Source of the DNA: Oscillospiraceae bacterium
GTDB lineage: Bacteria; Bacillota; Clostridia; Oscillospirales; Ruminococcaceae
NCBI GenBank assembly: GCA_017481565.1
Contig: JAFUOZ010000010.1
Location: 1 to 43,524 of the forward strand
Length of the DNA: 43,524 bases
Direction of reading: 5' to 3'
Shown: positions 8,247-16,342 of the stretch, in pieces
Layout of the letters: the number at the start of each line of letters is the position of its first letter
Position numbering within the stretch: position 1 is the stretch's first letter
Notes under the pieces: generated by a model
Databases searched by the model: none
Seen by the model: the letters and a program-made list of their open reading frames with translations, nothing else
Told to the model about the DNA's origin: nothing
Made by a program: the position numbers and the translations under genes

Positions 8247-8320
8247 TTGTATAGTGCCGTAAGAGATAATAAAAAAGACGTGGCACAAGCGGAAGAACAA
8301 CCGAAAGAGAGTGTAAATAT

Positions 8321-9037
8321 ATGAGGTGTGCGAAAAGAAAGGGCATAGCTGTTATTGCCGTTTTTTCGGCATTGCTTATGGGCGGCTGCTCCGCAGTGCC
8401 TATTGAGGAGATACCTCCTGAGCCTGCTGCCGAGGAAACGGAAATGGTGATGACAGAGCTGCCTGAAGAGACAGGGGAACCCGAAACGGAATATACAACA
8501 AAGGTAACAGAGGTCACAACGGTGACAGTTTCCGAGGAAAGCACGGAAACTGATGAAGAACAGACCGAATTGGCTGTTGCAGAGGCTGATTATGCATACA
8601 ATAACGGCTATCAGGCTGAATACCGACCTGTTGTTACCAAAAAAGTGATCAGAAAAGTAAAAAAGAACAGGTCTGATGAAACAACAGCTGCGGAAACGAG
8701 AGAAACAGAAAGATTTACTTCCGCATGGGAAGCAGACGACGGATATTATGAATTCGTTGAGGCTGAGTATGATGAGGAATTTGACGAAGACTTCTTTGAA
8801 GAAGTGGAGATCAGCTATTACGAAGAGGAAACAGAGGTCACTTCCGTTCCTGAGGTGATAGAAGAAACAGTAACAGAAACAGCGGAAGAAACGGAAGCGT
8901 CTGCCGAAACTGTAACTGAAGCTGCTACAGAAACCGAAGCAAAGGTTACTTCAGGAAATATATTTGCAGGAAGGAAAAAATCAGATGATGAAACATCGTC
9001 TGAAACAAGAAAGAATAATTGGCTGATTACAAGATGA
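8321..9037 (+). CDS. Acidic, low-complexity lipoprotein (Glu/Thr-rich)
   Basis: A 238-residue secreted lipoprotein. A basic N-terminus and hydrophobic core lead to the lipobox LMGGC, so C23 would be lipidated and the protein held on the outer face of the membrane. The rest is almost wholly Glu, Thr, Val and Ala, with TEVTT and EETVTETAEETE-like runs, a Tyr/Asp/Glu-rich centre and a basic end; it is probably disordered. I recognise no domain. The ribosome site is weak (AGAGAG). The gene is monocistronic, with its own promoter and terminator. Confidence 0.8.
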   Translation: MRCAKRKGIAVIAVFSALLMGGCSAVPIEEIPPEPAAEETEMVMTELPEETGEPETEYTTKVTEVTTVTVSEESTETDEEQTELAVAEADYAYNNGYQAEYRPVVTKKVIRKVKKNRSDETTAAETRETERFTSAWEADDGYYEFVEAEYDEEFDEDFFEEVEISYYEEETEVTSVPEVIEETVTETAEETEASAETVTEAATETEAKVTSGNIFAGRKKSDDETSSETRKNNWLITR

Positions 9038-9043
9038 TTTTTG

Positions 9044-9074
9044 AGATACTGTATCTGATGCAGTATCTTTTTTT
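9044..9074 (+). terminator. Intrinsic terminator after the acidic lipoprotein
   Basis: The stem AGATACTG / CAGTATCT is followed by seven T's. Confidence 0.85.
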
Positions 9075-9139
9075 ATTGCTGAATAATGTTGCGGATATAT
9101 TAATATTGTATAAAATATATAATATATCAGTCAAAGCTC

Positions 9140-9167
9140 TTGACAAATTAGGAAAATGATGTATAAT
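9140..9167 (+). promoter_or_regulatory. Sigma-A promoter of the metal-efflux operon
   Basis: TTGACA, a 16-base spacer, and TATAAT. A 16-bp palindrome begins seven bases after the -10 box, over the expected transcription start. Confidence 0.85.
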
Positions 9168-9173
9168 GAATAC

Positions 9174-9189
9174 ATGAACAGCTGTTCAT
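9174..9189. promoter_or_regulatory. ArsR/SmtB-type operator palindrome
   Basis: ATGAACAGCTGTTCAT is a perfect 16-bp palindrome covering the start of transcription. TGAACA-nn-TGTTCA is the core seen in operators of metal-sensing ArsR/SmtB repressors (SmtB, CzrA, CadC group). Its position suits steric repression relieved by zinc or cadmium. No ArsR gene is in the window, so the repressor would act from elsewhere. Confidence 0.68.
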
Positions 9190-9222
9190 ATGTTGATTTT
9201 AAAACCGATTGGAGATTTTATT

Positions 9223-9441
9223 ATGAAAAAGACCTATGCTCTTCGCGATCTTGACTGTGCAAACTGTGCCGCAAAAATGGAAGCGGCAATAAAGAAGATA
9301 GACGGCGTAAAAGATGCCACGGTAAGCTTTATGACACAGAAGCTTACCATAGATGCCGATGATGCAGTATTTGATGCTGTACTCAAAAAGGCGGTCAAGG
9401 CTATTTCAAAGGTTGAGCCTGACTGCGAGGTCATTCTCTGA
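9223..9441 (+). CDS. Heavy-metal-associated (HMA) domain protein
   Basis: A stand-alone 72-residue HMA domain, which binds a soft or transition metal and hands it to an ATPase. The motif is DCANCAAK with C12 and C15; the usual GMTC form is changed to LDCANC, as in many zinc/cadmium ATPase domains. Eleven further codons upstream are in frame, but GGAG eight bases before the ATG at 9223 fixes the start. The stop overlaps the start of the ATPase (TGATG), so the two are translationally coupled. The ATPase itself lacks an HMA domain, so this looks like a split-off N-terminus. Confidence 0.9.
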   Translation: MKKTYALRDLDCANCAAKMEAAIKKIDGVKDATVSFMTQKLTIDADDAVFDAVLKKAVKAISKVEPDCEVIL

Positions 9442-11318
9442 TGGCTGTAAAATTTTCAAAAAAGCAGAAAAGGATACTGCGCAGGATAATCACAGGATTT
9501 ATTATATTTATAGCAGGTGAGCTTATCCCCTTTGAAGCATTCCCATACGGAAATATCATCGAGCTTGCGGTTTTCATGGGAGCATATATTGCGGCAGGCG
9601 GCGCAGTACTTGTAAAAGCGGGAAAAAATATCCTTAACGGTCAGGTATTCGATGAAAATTTCCTTATGTGCATAGCCACCATAGGCGCATTCATCGTGGG
9701 AGAATATGCCGAAGGTGTTGAGGTAATGCTATTTTTCCTTGTAGGTGAGCTTTTTGAAAGCTATGCTGTGGATAAATCAAGACGTTCCATAAGCGGACTT
9801 ATGGATATCCGTCCCGACAGCGCAAGGGTAATACGTGACGGAGTACACACCGAGGTAAGCCCCGAGGAAGTAAAGACAGGCGAAATTATCGCAGTTTATC
9901 CGGGCGAAAGGATACCTCTTGACGGAATAGTAGTTTCAGGCAGCTCGTCAGCTGATACCTCCGCAATGACGGGCGAATCTGTCCCCCGTGACCTTAATGA
10001 AGGAGATAATGCTCTCAGCGGCTGTATAAACCTGAACGGTGTTATTGAAATAAAGGTAACAAAGGAATACGGTCAGTCTACCGTTGCACGTATTCTTGAA
10101 CTAGTGGAAAATTCCGCTTCATCAAAGGCAAAAACCGAAAATTTCATTACACGCTTTGCGGCAGTATATACTCCCCTTGTAGTAGGACTTGCGGCGGCAC
10201 TTGCCCTTATACCATCTATAATAACGGGAGAATGGTCAGTATGGGTATACCGTGCCCTTACCTTCCTTGTAATATCATGTCCCTGTGCTCTGGTAATTTC
10301 CGTTCCCTTAGGCTTTTTCGGAGGAATAGGCGCTGCCTCCTCAAACGGAATACTTATCAAGGGCAGTAACTACCTTGAAGCACTTGCAGACGCTGAAACT
10401 GTTGTAATGGATAAAACAGGAACTCTTACAAAGGGCAGCTTTGAGGTATCTGAAATATGCCCCATAGATATATCGGAAGAACAGCTTCTGGAATATGCGG
10501 CATATGCGGAAAATCATTCCTCTCACCCTATATCCGTATCCCTTAAACGTGCATACGGCAGAAAAATAGACATTTCAAGGATATCCGATGCAGCCGAGAC
10601 CGCAGGAAACGGCGTATCCGCAAAGGTTGACGGAGTGCTTATACATGCGGGAAAATCCGCATATATCTCAAAGGTGACAGGCAAAAGCTGTACAGCCGCC
10701 AATGCTCACGGAACAGTTGTATATGTTTCGGCAGACAATAAATATATAGGATATATCCTTATTTCCGACCAACTTAAAGAGGACTCTGAGGAAGCGGTCT
10801 CACAGCTCCGCAGCTGCGGCGTAAAGCAGATAGTCATGCTGACAGGCGACTCAGATGGAGCCGCCGAATACACAGCAGCCCGGCTTAAGCTTGACAAGGT
10901 ATATTCCGAACTTCTCCCCGATGAAAAGGTATCTCATGTTACCGAGCTGAAAAAGAGCACCTCTGAAAAAGGAAAGCTTATCTTTGTGGGAGACGGCATA
11001 AACGATGCTCCCGTGCTTACCTGTGCGGATATAGGAATTGCAATGGGCGGACTTGGTTCAGATGCAGCCATTGAAGCGGCAGACGTTGTAATAATGGACG
11101 ACAAACCCTCAAAAATAGCCGATGCCATGAAAATAGCAAGAAGAACAAAGCGGATAGTCACTCAGAATATAATCTTTGCTTTAGGTGTAAAAGCGGCAGT
11201 GCTTATACTCGGTGCTCTCGGTATAACAGGCATGCAGGCGGCTGTATTTGCCGATGTGGGCGTATCTGTATTGGCAATATTGAATGCAGTCCGCGCCCTG
11301 AGATACAAAAGAACATGA
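9441..11318 (+). CDS. cadA: P1B-type heavy-metal ATPase (Zn/Cd exporter, CadA/ZntA type)
   Basis: An ATP-driven metal exporter of the plasma membrane, 625 residues. Seen in order: N-terminal helices, the TGES actuator motif, the metal-site CPC near 280 followed by a Ser-x-Pro, DKTGTLT with phosphorylated Asp near 324, the HP dipeptide near 362, GDGIND near 518, and the final helix pair with FADVG. CPC plus the conserved Asp in the last helix is the P1B-2 pattern for Zn2+/Cd2+/Pb2+. There is no N-terminal HMA domain; the separate HMA protein just upstream fills that role. Control is probably by an ArsR-type repressor at 9174-9189. Confidence 0.92.
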   Translation: MAVKFSKKQKRILRRIITGFIIFIAGELIPFEAFPYGNIIELAVFMGAYIAAGGAVLVKAGKNILNGQVFDENFLMCIATIGAFIVGEYAEGVEVMLFFLVGELFESYAVDKSRRSISGLMDIRPDSARVIRDGVHTEVSPEEVKTGEIIAVYPGERIPLDGIVVSGSSSADTSAMTGESVPRDLNEGDNALSGCINLNGVIEIKVTKEYGQSTVARILELVENSASSKAKTENFITRFAAVYTPLVVGLAAALALIPSIITGEWSVWVYRALTFLVISCPCALVISVPLGFFGGIGAASSNGILIKGSNYLEALADAETVVMDKTGTLTKGSFEVSEICPIDISEEQLLEYAAYAENHSSHPISVSLKRAYGRKIDISRISDAAETAGNGVSAKVDGVLIHAGKSAYISKVTGKSCTAANAHGTVVYVSADNKYIGYILISDQLKEDSEEAVSQLRSCGVKQIVMLTGDSDGAAEYTAARLKLDKVYSELLPDEKVSHVTELKKSTSEKGKLIFVGDGINDAPVLTCADIGIAMGGLGSDAAIEAADVVIMDDKPSKIADAMKIARRTKRIVTQNIIFALGVKAAVLILGALGITGMQAAVFADVGVSVLAILNAVRALRYKRT

Positions 11319-11323
11319 TACAG

Positions 11324-11366
11324 ATCTGAAAGTATTTTCCGAGGATAATACTTTCAGATTTTTTAT
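11324..11366 (+). terminator. Intrinsic terminator of the metal-efflux operon
   Basis: A 13-bp stem, ATCTGAAAGTATT with its complement, is followed by six T's. Confidence 0.9.
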
Positions 11367-11405
11367 GTAAATTGTTACTAAAAGTTTAAAGAAATATTTA
11401 TCTGC

Positions 11406-11434
11406 TTGCATATGCTGAATAAGTATGCTATAAT
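11406..11434 (+). promoter_or_regulatory. Sigma-A promoter for the 11487 gene pair
   Basis: TTGCAT, a 17-base spacer, and TATAAT, about 50 bases before the ATG at 11487. Confidence 0.75.
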
Positions 11435-11486
11435 AAAGATATCTATTAAGTTGTCATTCCGTATCACAAGAACAGGAGGGCGTATT

Positions 11487-12029
11487 ATGTCAGGAAAAAG
11501 AAATCCCATACCCGTTATGGCGGCAGGAATTATCGTCGGATTGGCTCTGAGGAAAGCCGCAAAGAAAAGATATGCTGATATTCAGAAGGAATATGTTGAG
11601 GATTATATAAGAGAGACCGGTAATTATTTAGAAGGAAAAACCGTTGAAAGCAGAAAAATAGCAGCAAACAGCTATTACTGGCATATGCAGTTTCCCATAT
11701 CTGCAAATAAAAATAATATGGCTGCACTCAGAAAGGTGCTTTCTTCAATGAGACATGATTATTATGATTATCTTATCGTTGATGTAAATAACGGTGCATA
11801 TAAAAAAGAATACGGACATGTGACCTATGTTCAGGCAACAAGGCGTGAAAAGGCATATCAGCTGGAGCTGCATTTTGAAGCAGCAGACGGCACACAGAAG
11901 CAGTTTGTAAGATTTATTCCTGATTTTATTTATGCCGAAAAGCTCCTTGAAACTCTTCTTGTGAAAAGAAGAGTGCCTGATATGACAAAATGGTTTGACT
12001 GTACAAAATATGTTATTAAGGAGCTTTGA
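11487..12029 (+). CDS. Hypothetical protein, 180 aa, with N-terminal hydrophobic segment
   Basis: Not recognised. A short hydrophobic stretch (about residues 9-22) follows a basic start and could anchor the protein. The rest is a basic alpha/beta domain with several Tyr and aromatic residues. The frame extends 27 codons upstream through the promoter, but AGGAGG seven bases before the ATG at 11487 sets the start. The stop codon is immediately followed by the ATG of the ArsC/Spx-like gene, so the two form an operon. Confidence 0.72.
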   Translation: MSGKRNPIPVMAAGIIVGLALRKAAKKRYADIQKEYVEDYIRETGNYLEGKTVESRKIAANSYYWHMQFPISANKNNMAALRKVLSSMRHDYYDYLIVDVNNGAYKKEYGHVTYVQATRREKAYQLELHFEAADGTQKQFVRFIPDFIYAEKLLETLLVKRRVPDMTKWFDCTKYVIKEL

Positions 12030-12368
12030 ATGAATATACAGATATTCGGAAAATCAAAATGCTTTGATACAAAAAAGGCGGAGCGTTTTTTCAAGGAAAG
12101 AGGAGTTAAATATCAGTCGGTTGATATTATCTCCAAGGGGCTCAGCAAGGGTGAGCTGGACAGCGTTGTCAGAGCTGTGGGAGGACTTGATAAGCTTATC
12201 AATGAAAAATCCAAGGATTACTGTATGATAAAATATCTGCTTGATGACGCAAAGGCAGATAAGCTTGCGGAATGTCCCTCGCTGTATCTGACACCCATTG
12301 TAAGAAACGGCAAAAAGGCAACTGTGGGATATTGTCCTGATGTATGGGAAGCATGGCTAAAAGAGTAA
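12030..12368 (+). CDS. ArsC/Spx-family thioredoxin-fold protein
   Basis: A 112-residue protein with the thioredoxin-fold start of the ArsC/Spx/YffB family: a beta strand, then SKC with C11, then a helix rich in Lys/Glu. It has a later cis-Pro type segment (LTPIVRNGKK) typical of the family. There is only one Cys in the active region (no CxxC), as in YffB-like proteins and one-Cys arsenate reductases. Arsenate reduction is not supported by context, since no ars genes lie nearby. It starts directly after the previous stop codon. Confidence 0.82.
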   Translation: MNIQIFGKSKCFDTKKAERFFKERGVKYQSVDIISKGLSKGELDSVVRAVGGLDKLINEKSKDYCMIKYLLDDAKADKLAECPSLYLTPIVRNGKKATVGYCPDVWEAWLKE

Positions 12369-12411
12369 GCCATACTATTATAAATGTAAAAGAAATGGAG
12401 TCAAGGTTCTG

Positions 12412-14268
12412 ATGACTAATCGTGAAAAGATAGAAAGACTGCTGCTTAAGGTAAAAAGTCCGTCAAGATATATCGGCGGAGAGCTTAACAGCGTTGTCAA
12501 GGATAAGGAAAAGGTAGATGTACGCTTTGCATTCTGCTTTCCCGATTCCTATGATATAGGAATGTCACATCTGGGAATGAAGATACTTTATGCACTGAAA
12601 AATCAGCGTGAGAATTTCTGGTGCGAGAGAGTTTTTGCCCCGGGTGTTGATTTTGAACAGCTTATGAGGGAGAACGATATCCTTCTTTACGGACTTGAAA
12701 GTCTCGATCCTATAAAGGAATTTGATTTTATCGGCTTTACGATACAGTATGAGCTGAGCTATACAAATATCCTTAATATGCTTGATCTGGCAGGACTTGC
12801 CGTATTCGCAAAGGACAGGGGAGAGAATGATCCGCTGGTATGCGGAGGAGGTCCCTGTGTATGTAATCCCGAACCTCTTGCTGACTTTTTCGACTTCTTC
12901 TTTATAGGAGAGGGCGAGGAGCTTAATTTAGAGGTAATGGATATATATGCGGAAATGAAGAAAAACGGAAGCTACAGCAAAAAAGCTTTTCTTGAAAGGA
13001 TAGCAGGTATAGAGGGCGTTTATGTTCCGTCCTTTTATGATGTATCCTATAATGAGAACGGTACTGTAAAGGCATATACGCCCAATAATGAAAATGCTCC
13101 CGTGACTGTACGCAAAAGGATAATAAGGGATATGGACAAGGTTTTCTATCCCGATAAATTTGTCGTGCCATTTTCGGAAATAATTCATGACAGAGCTATC
13201 GTTGAGGTATTGAGAGGCTGCATAAGAGGCTGCCGCTTCTGTCAGGCAGGCTTTATTTACAGACCCTTCCGTGAAAAGACGACAGATACCGTATGCCGTC
13301 ATGCGAAAGATCTCTGTGAGTCCACAGGCTATGAGGAGGTTTCTCTTTCCTCACTTTCTACCAGTGATTTTTCCGATATAGATAATCTTCTGGATACTCT
13401 TACAGATTATACCGAGGGGGAAAAGATAAATCTTGCACTGCCCTCAATGAGAATAGATAAATTCAGCGGAGATATCATGGAGCAGCTTAAAAAGGTAAGA
13501 AAAAGCGGACTTACCTTTGCTCCCGAAGCAGGAACACAAAGGCTGAGAGATGTTATCAACAAGAATATCACCGAGGAAGAGATACTCAGTGCGTGCCGTC
13601 TTGCCTTCAGCGGAGGATATAATCAGGTAAAGCTTTATTTCATGATGGGTCTGCCCGATGAAACAGATGAGGATATCGTAGGAATTATAGCTCTTGCCGA
13701 TAAAATAGCGGATATATTCTATCAGAATCCCGATCGTCCCAAGGGCAGGGATTCAAGACTGAGCATATCGATAAGCTGTGCGACCTTTGTGCCCAAGCCC
13801 TTTACTCCCTTTGAGTTTGAGCCTCAGGCATCGGAGGAGGAAATACGCCGCAGACAGAAGCTTCTTCTTGAAACGGCGGACAGAAAACGCTATATCAGCA
13901 TAAGCTATCATCATTTTGATGTAAGTATACTGGAAGCGGTGCTGGCAAGGGGAGACAGAAGACTTTGTGCGTCAGTTTATTCAGCATGGAAAAAGGGCTG
14001 TAAATTTGACAGCTGGGACGAGCATTACCGCTTTGACCTGTGGAAAAAAGCCTTTGAGGAAAACGGTGCAGACATGAGCTTTTATGCAAACAGAACACGC
14101 ACCTATGAAGAGGTCATGCCATGGGATCATCTGGATTATATGCTTTCAAAGGATTTTCTTATCCGTGAAAATAAAAAGGCTCATGAAGCGGTTTCAACCA
14201 AAAACTGCCGTGAACAATGTTCAGGCTGCGGTGTAAGTAAAGCAACGGGATGTGAATGTTTTGGATAA
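12412..14268 (+). CDS. B12-binding-like radical SAM protein, TIGR03960 family
   Basis: A 618-residue radical SAM enzyme. The N-terminal third resembles a B12-binding-type fold (GLESLDPIKEFDFIGFTIQYE). The [4Fe-4S]-SAM site is C-x3-C-x2-C in RGCIRGCRFCQAG near 270-277, and a Cys-rich tail (CSGCGVSKATGCEC) closes the protein. In many Firmicutes this family is encoded just before the DUF2344 partner, and the pair lies next to ribosomal-protein or Rnase E/G genes, as here with rplS. The reaction is not known to me. The reading frame overlaps the partner by 17 bp. Confidence 0.9.
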   Translation: MTNREKIERLLLKVKSPSRYIGGELNSVVKDKEKVDVRFAFCFPDSYDIGMSHLGMKILYALKNQRENFWCERVFAPGVDFEQLMRENDILLYGLESLDPIKEFDFIGFTIQYELSYTNILNMLDLAGLAVFAKDRGENDPLVCGGGPCVCNPEPLADFFDFFFIGEGEELNLEVMDIYAEMKKNGSYSKKAFLERIAGIEGVYVPSFYDVSYNENGTVKAYTPNNENAPVTVRKRIIRDMDKVFYPDKFVVPFSEIIHDRAIVEVLRGCIRGCRFCQAGFIYRPFREKTTDTVCRHAKDLCESTGYEEVSLSSLSTSDFSDIDNLLDTLTDYTEGEKINLALPSMRIDKFSGDIMEQLKKVRKSGLTFAPEAGTQRLRDVINKNITEEEILSACRLAFSGGYNQVKLYFMMGLPDETDEDIVGIIALADKIADIFYQNPDRPKGRDSRLSISISCATFVPKPFTPFEFEPQASEEEIRRRQKLLLETADRKRYISISYHHFDVSILEAVLARGDRRLCASVYSAWKKGCKFDSWDEHYRFDLWKKAFEENGADMSFYANRTRTYEEVMPWDHLDYMLSKDFLIRENKKAHEAVSTKNCREQCSGCGVSKATGCECFG

Positions 14269-14932
14269 AAAGGAAGTAAGAGCGGTTTTTTCAAAGACAG
14301 ACAGGGCAGTATATATTTCTCATCTTGACCTTATGAGGACCATACAGAGAGCGGTGAAAAGAGCAAAGCTCCCCGTATGGTACAGCGAGGGGTTCAATCC
14401 CAGGATATATCTGTGCTTTCCTCTGCCTCTGGCACTTGGAGTATACAGCGAATGTGAGGCTGTGGATTTCTATGTGATCGAGGATATATCCTTTGAGGAA
14501 ATAAAGGAAAGACTTAATAAGGTTCTTCCCGACGGTATACATATTAATAAGGTATATGAGCCTGTGAATAAGAATAAGGATATCTCACAGGCAGAGTATA
14601 ATATATGTATGAGCTGTTCTTCGGGAGATACTGCCGCACAGTTTGAAGCCTTCATGAGTGCCGGAAAAATCGAAGTGAAAAAGCGTACAAAGAAAAAAGG
14701 CGAGGTGACCATTGATATCAAGCCTATGACAGAGATATTGTCTGTTTCGGCAGGAGATAATGGCTCAGCTCAGATCCTCTGCAGACTTCCCGCAGGCGTT
14801 GAAACCAATGTAAATGCGGCTGTTCTTGCAGATGCATTTATTGAAAAATGCTCCGAAAAGGGTATTACGGCAGAATGTCTGTATGTAAAACGTACAAAAA
14901 TTCTTTGTAAGGATCAAGCTGAGTTTGTGTAA
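14252..14932 (+). CDS. Radical-SAM-associated protein, TIGR03936/DUF2344 family
   Basis: A 226-residue partner protein of the preceding radical SAM enzyme. The opening VRAVFSKTDRAVYISHLDLMR with an R-A-x(2)-R-A-x-LP-V-x(2)-SEGFNP stretch is the DUF2344 signature. In some species both parts are fused, which supports a shared function. Start is uncertain: a GTG at 14252 or a TTG at 14261, both inside the upstream gene; GGGA at 14247 suits the TTG better. Translational coupling is likely. Confidence 0.88.
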   Translation: MNVLDKKEVRAVFSKTDRAVYISHLDLMRTIQRAVKRAKLPVWYSEGFNPRIYLCFPLPLALGVYSECEAVDFYVIEDISFEEIKERLNKVLPDGIHINKVYEPVNKNKDISQAEYNICMSCSSGDTAAQFEAFMSAGKIEVKKRTKKKGEVTIDIKPMTEILSVSAGDNGSAQILCRLPAGVETNVNAAVLADAFIEKCSEKGITAECLYVKRTKILCKDQAEFV

Positions 14933-14975
14933 AACGCAGATATTTTTAAATAGGCGTAATTTGGCGAAAAAATGC

Positions 14976-15004
14976 TTGCAATCTGTGAGAAAATATGTTA
15001 GAAT
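14976..15004 (+). promoter_or_regulatory. Sigma-A promoter of rplS
   Basis: TTGCAA, a 17-base spacer, and TAGAAT. Transcription would start near 15011, leaving a leader of about 170 bases before rplS. Confidence 0.72.
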
Positions 15005-15014
15005 AATAAATGCA

Positions 15015-15160
15015 TTTAAGGTCCGTGTACGGGATTTGTGTGTATGCACGTCCTGCAGATCGGGGTTTAATGCCTTTCCCGTAGGGAATGACATTAAAAC
15101 AGACAGTCCGCTGCTCCTTCCCGATGTCCGTCGGAGGTTATATAAGGAGTAAGAAAGTCT
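15015..15160 (+). promoter_or_regulatory. Structured 5' leader of rplS (candidate L19 autoregulatory leader)
   Basis: The leader holds clear hairpins, such as TTTAATG-cc-TTTCCC pairing with GGGAAt-ga-CATTAAA around 15067-15098, and further GC-rich pairs with GTCCG on both sides. An L19-binding leader is known upstream of rplS in Bacillota. I cannot align it, so the assignment rests on position, size and visible stems. Confidence 0.5.
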
Positions 15161-15181
15161 TAAAATATGGAGGAATTAAGA

Positions 15182-15526
15182 ATGGACGCATTACAGCTTA
15201 TCAGCAACAGCAGCCTTAAGGAAAACGCACCCGTTATCGAGGTCGGCGATACAGTTAAGGTAAATGTAAGAATCAAGGAAGGCGAGAAGTACAGAATCCA
15301 GGCATTTGAGGGTACTGTAATCGCTAAGAAGCACGGCGGCATCAGCGAGACATTTACTGTCAGACGTCTTTCACACGGCTGCGGTGTAGAGAGAGTATTC
15401 CCTCTTCACTCCCCCGCTGTTGACAGCGTTGAGGTTATCAGACACGGTAAGGTACGCCGCAGCAAGCTCTACTACATCAGAGGCAGAGTCGGCAAGGCTG
15501 CCAAGATTAAGGAACAGATCAAGTAA
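15182..15526 (+). CDS. rplS: 50S ribosomal protein L19
   Basis: A part of the large ribosomal subunit at the 30S-50S interface, 114 residues. The typical L19 features are present: [35 protein letters not shown] and the RVFPLHSP block, then the basic [15 protein letters not shown] end. An ATG at 15167 is also in frame, but GGAGG is eight bases before the ATG at 15182, which gives the usual length. It has its own promoter, leader and terminator. Confidence 0.97.
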   Translation: MDALQLISNSSLKENAPVIEVGDTVKVNVRIKEGEKYRIQAFEGTVIAKKHGGISETFTVRRLSHGCGVERVFPLHSPAVDSVEVIRHGKVRRSKLYYIRGRVGKAAKIKEQIK

Positions 15527-15570
15527 TATATTTCTTGGTTATCCCTTGACTACAAAATCCATTCAGGCTT

Positions 15571-15594
15571 TAGAGGGACGCAAGTCCCTTTTTT
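15571..15594 (+). terminator. Intrinsic terminator after rplS
   Basis: The stem GGGAC-GCAA-GTCCC is followed by six T's; the stem is short but GC-rich. Confidence 0.78.
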
Positions 15595-15621
15595 GCTATT
15601 CGGTTATTTTATTGTATTAAA

Positions 15622-15650
15622 TTAACATAAAAAACACGCTGTACTATTAT
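15622..15650 (+). promoter_or_regulatory. Probable promoter of lepB operon
   Basis: TTAACA, a 17-base spacer, and TATTAT, 25 bases before the lepB start. Both boxes are one base off consensus. Confidence 0.55.
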
Positions 15651-15675
15651 ATACACAGCTGAACGGAGGTTATTT

Positions 15676-16302
15676 ATGGCAAACTATGAGCTTAATTATG
15701 AGATCCTCGATGAGGACGCAGCCAAAAAGAACGGTAACCCTTACGAAGAACTGCTTGAATGGGTAGAAACGATTGTATTTGCGTTTTTTGCCGTAATACT
15801 TCTGTTTACATTCGTTCTCAGAGAAGCATTTGTTGACGGAGATTCAATGAATGACACTCTTGCAGACGGAGACAAGCTTATCGTTTCACATCTTTTCTAT
15901 GAGCCTGAGGTAGGCGATATTGTAATCATCAACAGTGAAAACGGCTATATTTACGGCGCTGATAATCAGCTTCAGGCTGTTCCCGGACTGGGCAAGGCTA
16001 TCGTAAAGAGAATTATCGCAACAGGCGGACAGCAGGTCGATATCAACTTTGAAACAGGTGAGGTAAAGGTAGACGGAAAAGCTATCGATGAGCCTTACAT
16101 AAAGGAGCTTACAAAGCGTGACGAAGGCGGTCATCAGTATCCTGTGACCGTTCCCGAGGGATATGTATTTGTAATGGGTGACAACAGAATGAATTCCACA
16201 GACAGCCGCAGCGCACTTGTAGGCTTTGTTTCCGAAGAGGATGTGCTTGGTAAGGTGGTATTCAGATTCATGCCCTTCAACTCCTTCGGAAAGATCGAAT
16301 AA
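15676..16302 (+). CDS. lepB: Signal peptidase I
   Basis: It cleaves signal peptides from exported proteins at the outer face of the membrane. The 208-residue protein has one N-terminal anchor (about 32-50), catalytic S56 in GDSMNDTL, the catalytic Lys near 111 in VKRIIATGG, and the box GDNRMNSTDSR. Gram-positive type with a single anchor. A good GGAGG precedes the ATG. It starts the lepB-rbgA-rnhB-yraN run, an order that also occurs near rplS in Bacillus. Confidence 0.95.
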   Translation: MANYELNYEILDEDAAKKNGNPYEELLEWVETIVFAFFAVILLFTFVLREAFVDGDSMNDTLADGDKLIVSHLFYEPEVGDIVIINSENGYIYGADNQLQAVPGLGKAIVKRIIATGGQQVDINFETGEVKVDGKAIDEPYIKELTKRDEGGHQYPVTVPEGYVFVMGDNRMNSTDSRSALVGFVSEEDVLGKVVFRFMPFNSFGKIE

Positions 16303-16342
16303 TATAAATGCCGCTGATTACGGCATACGATATGGAGAATAT

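Noticed and set aside
8095..8320. Riboswitch between the divergent diguanylate cyclase and lipoprotein genes
   Set aside because: The region is explained by two divergent promoters and short leaders. I see no structured core.
15015..15160. T-box or other tRNA/metabolite riboswitch upstream of rplS
   Set aside because: No T-box core is visible, and the gene behind it is a ribosomal protein, so an L19 leader is the simpler reading.
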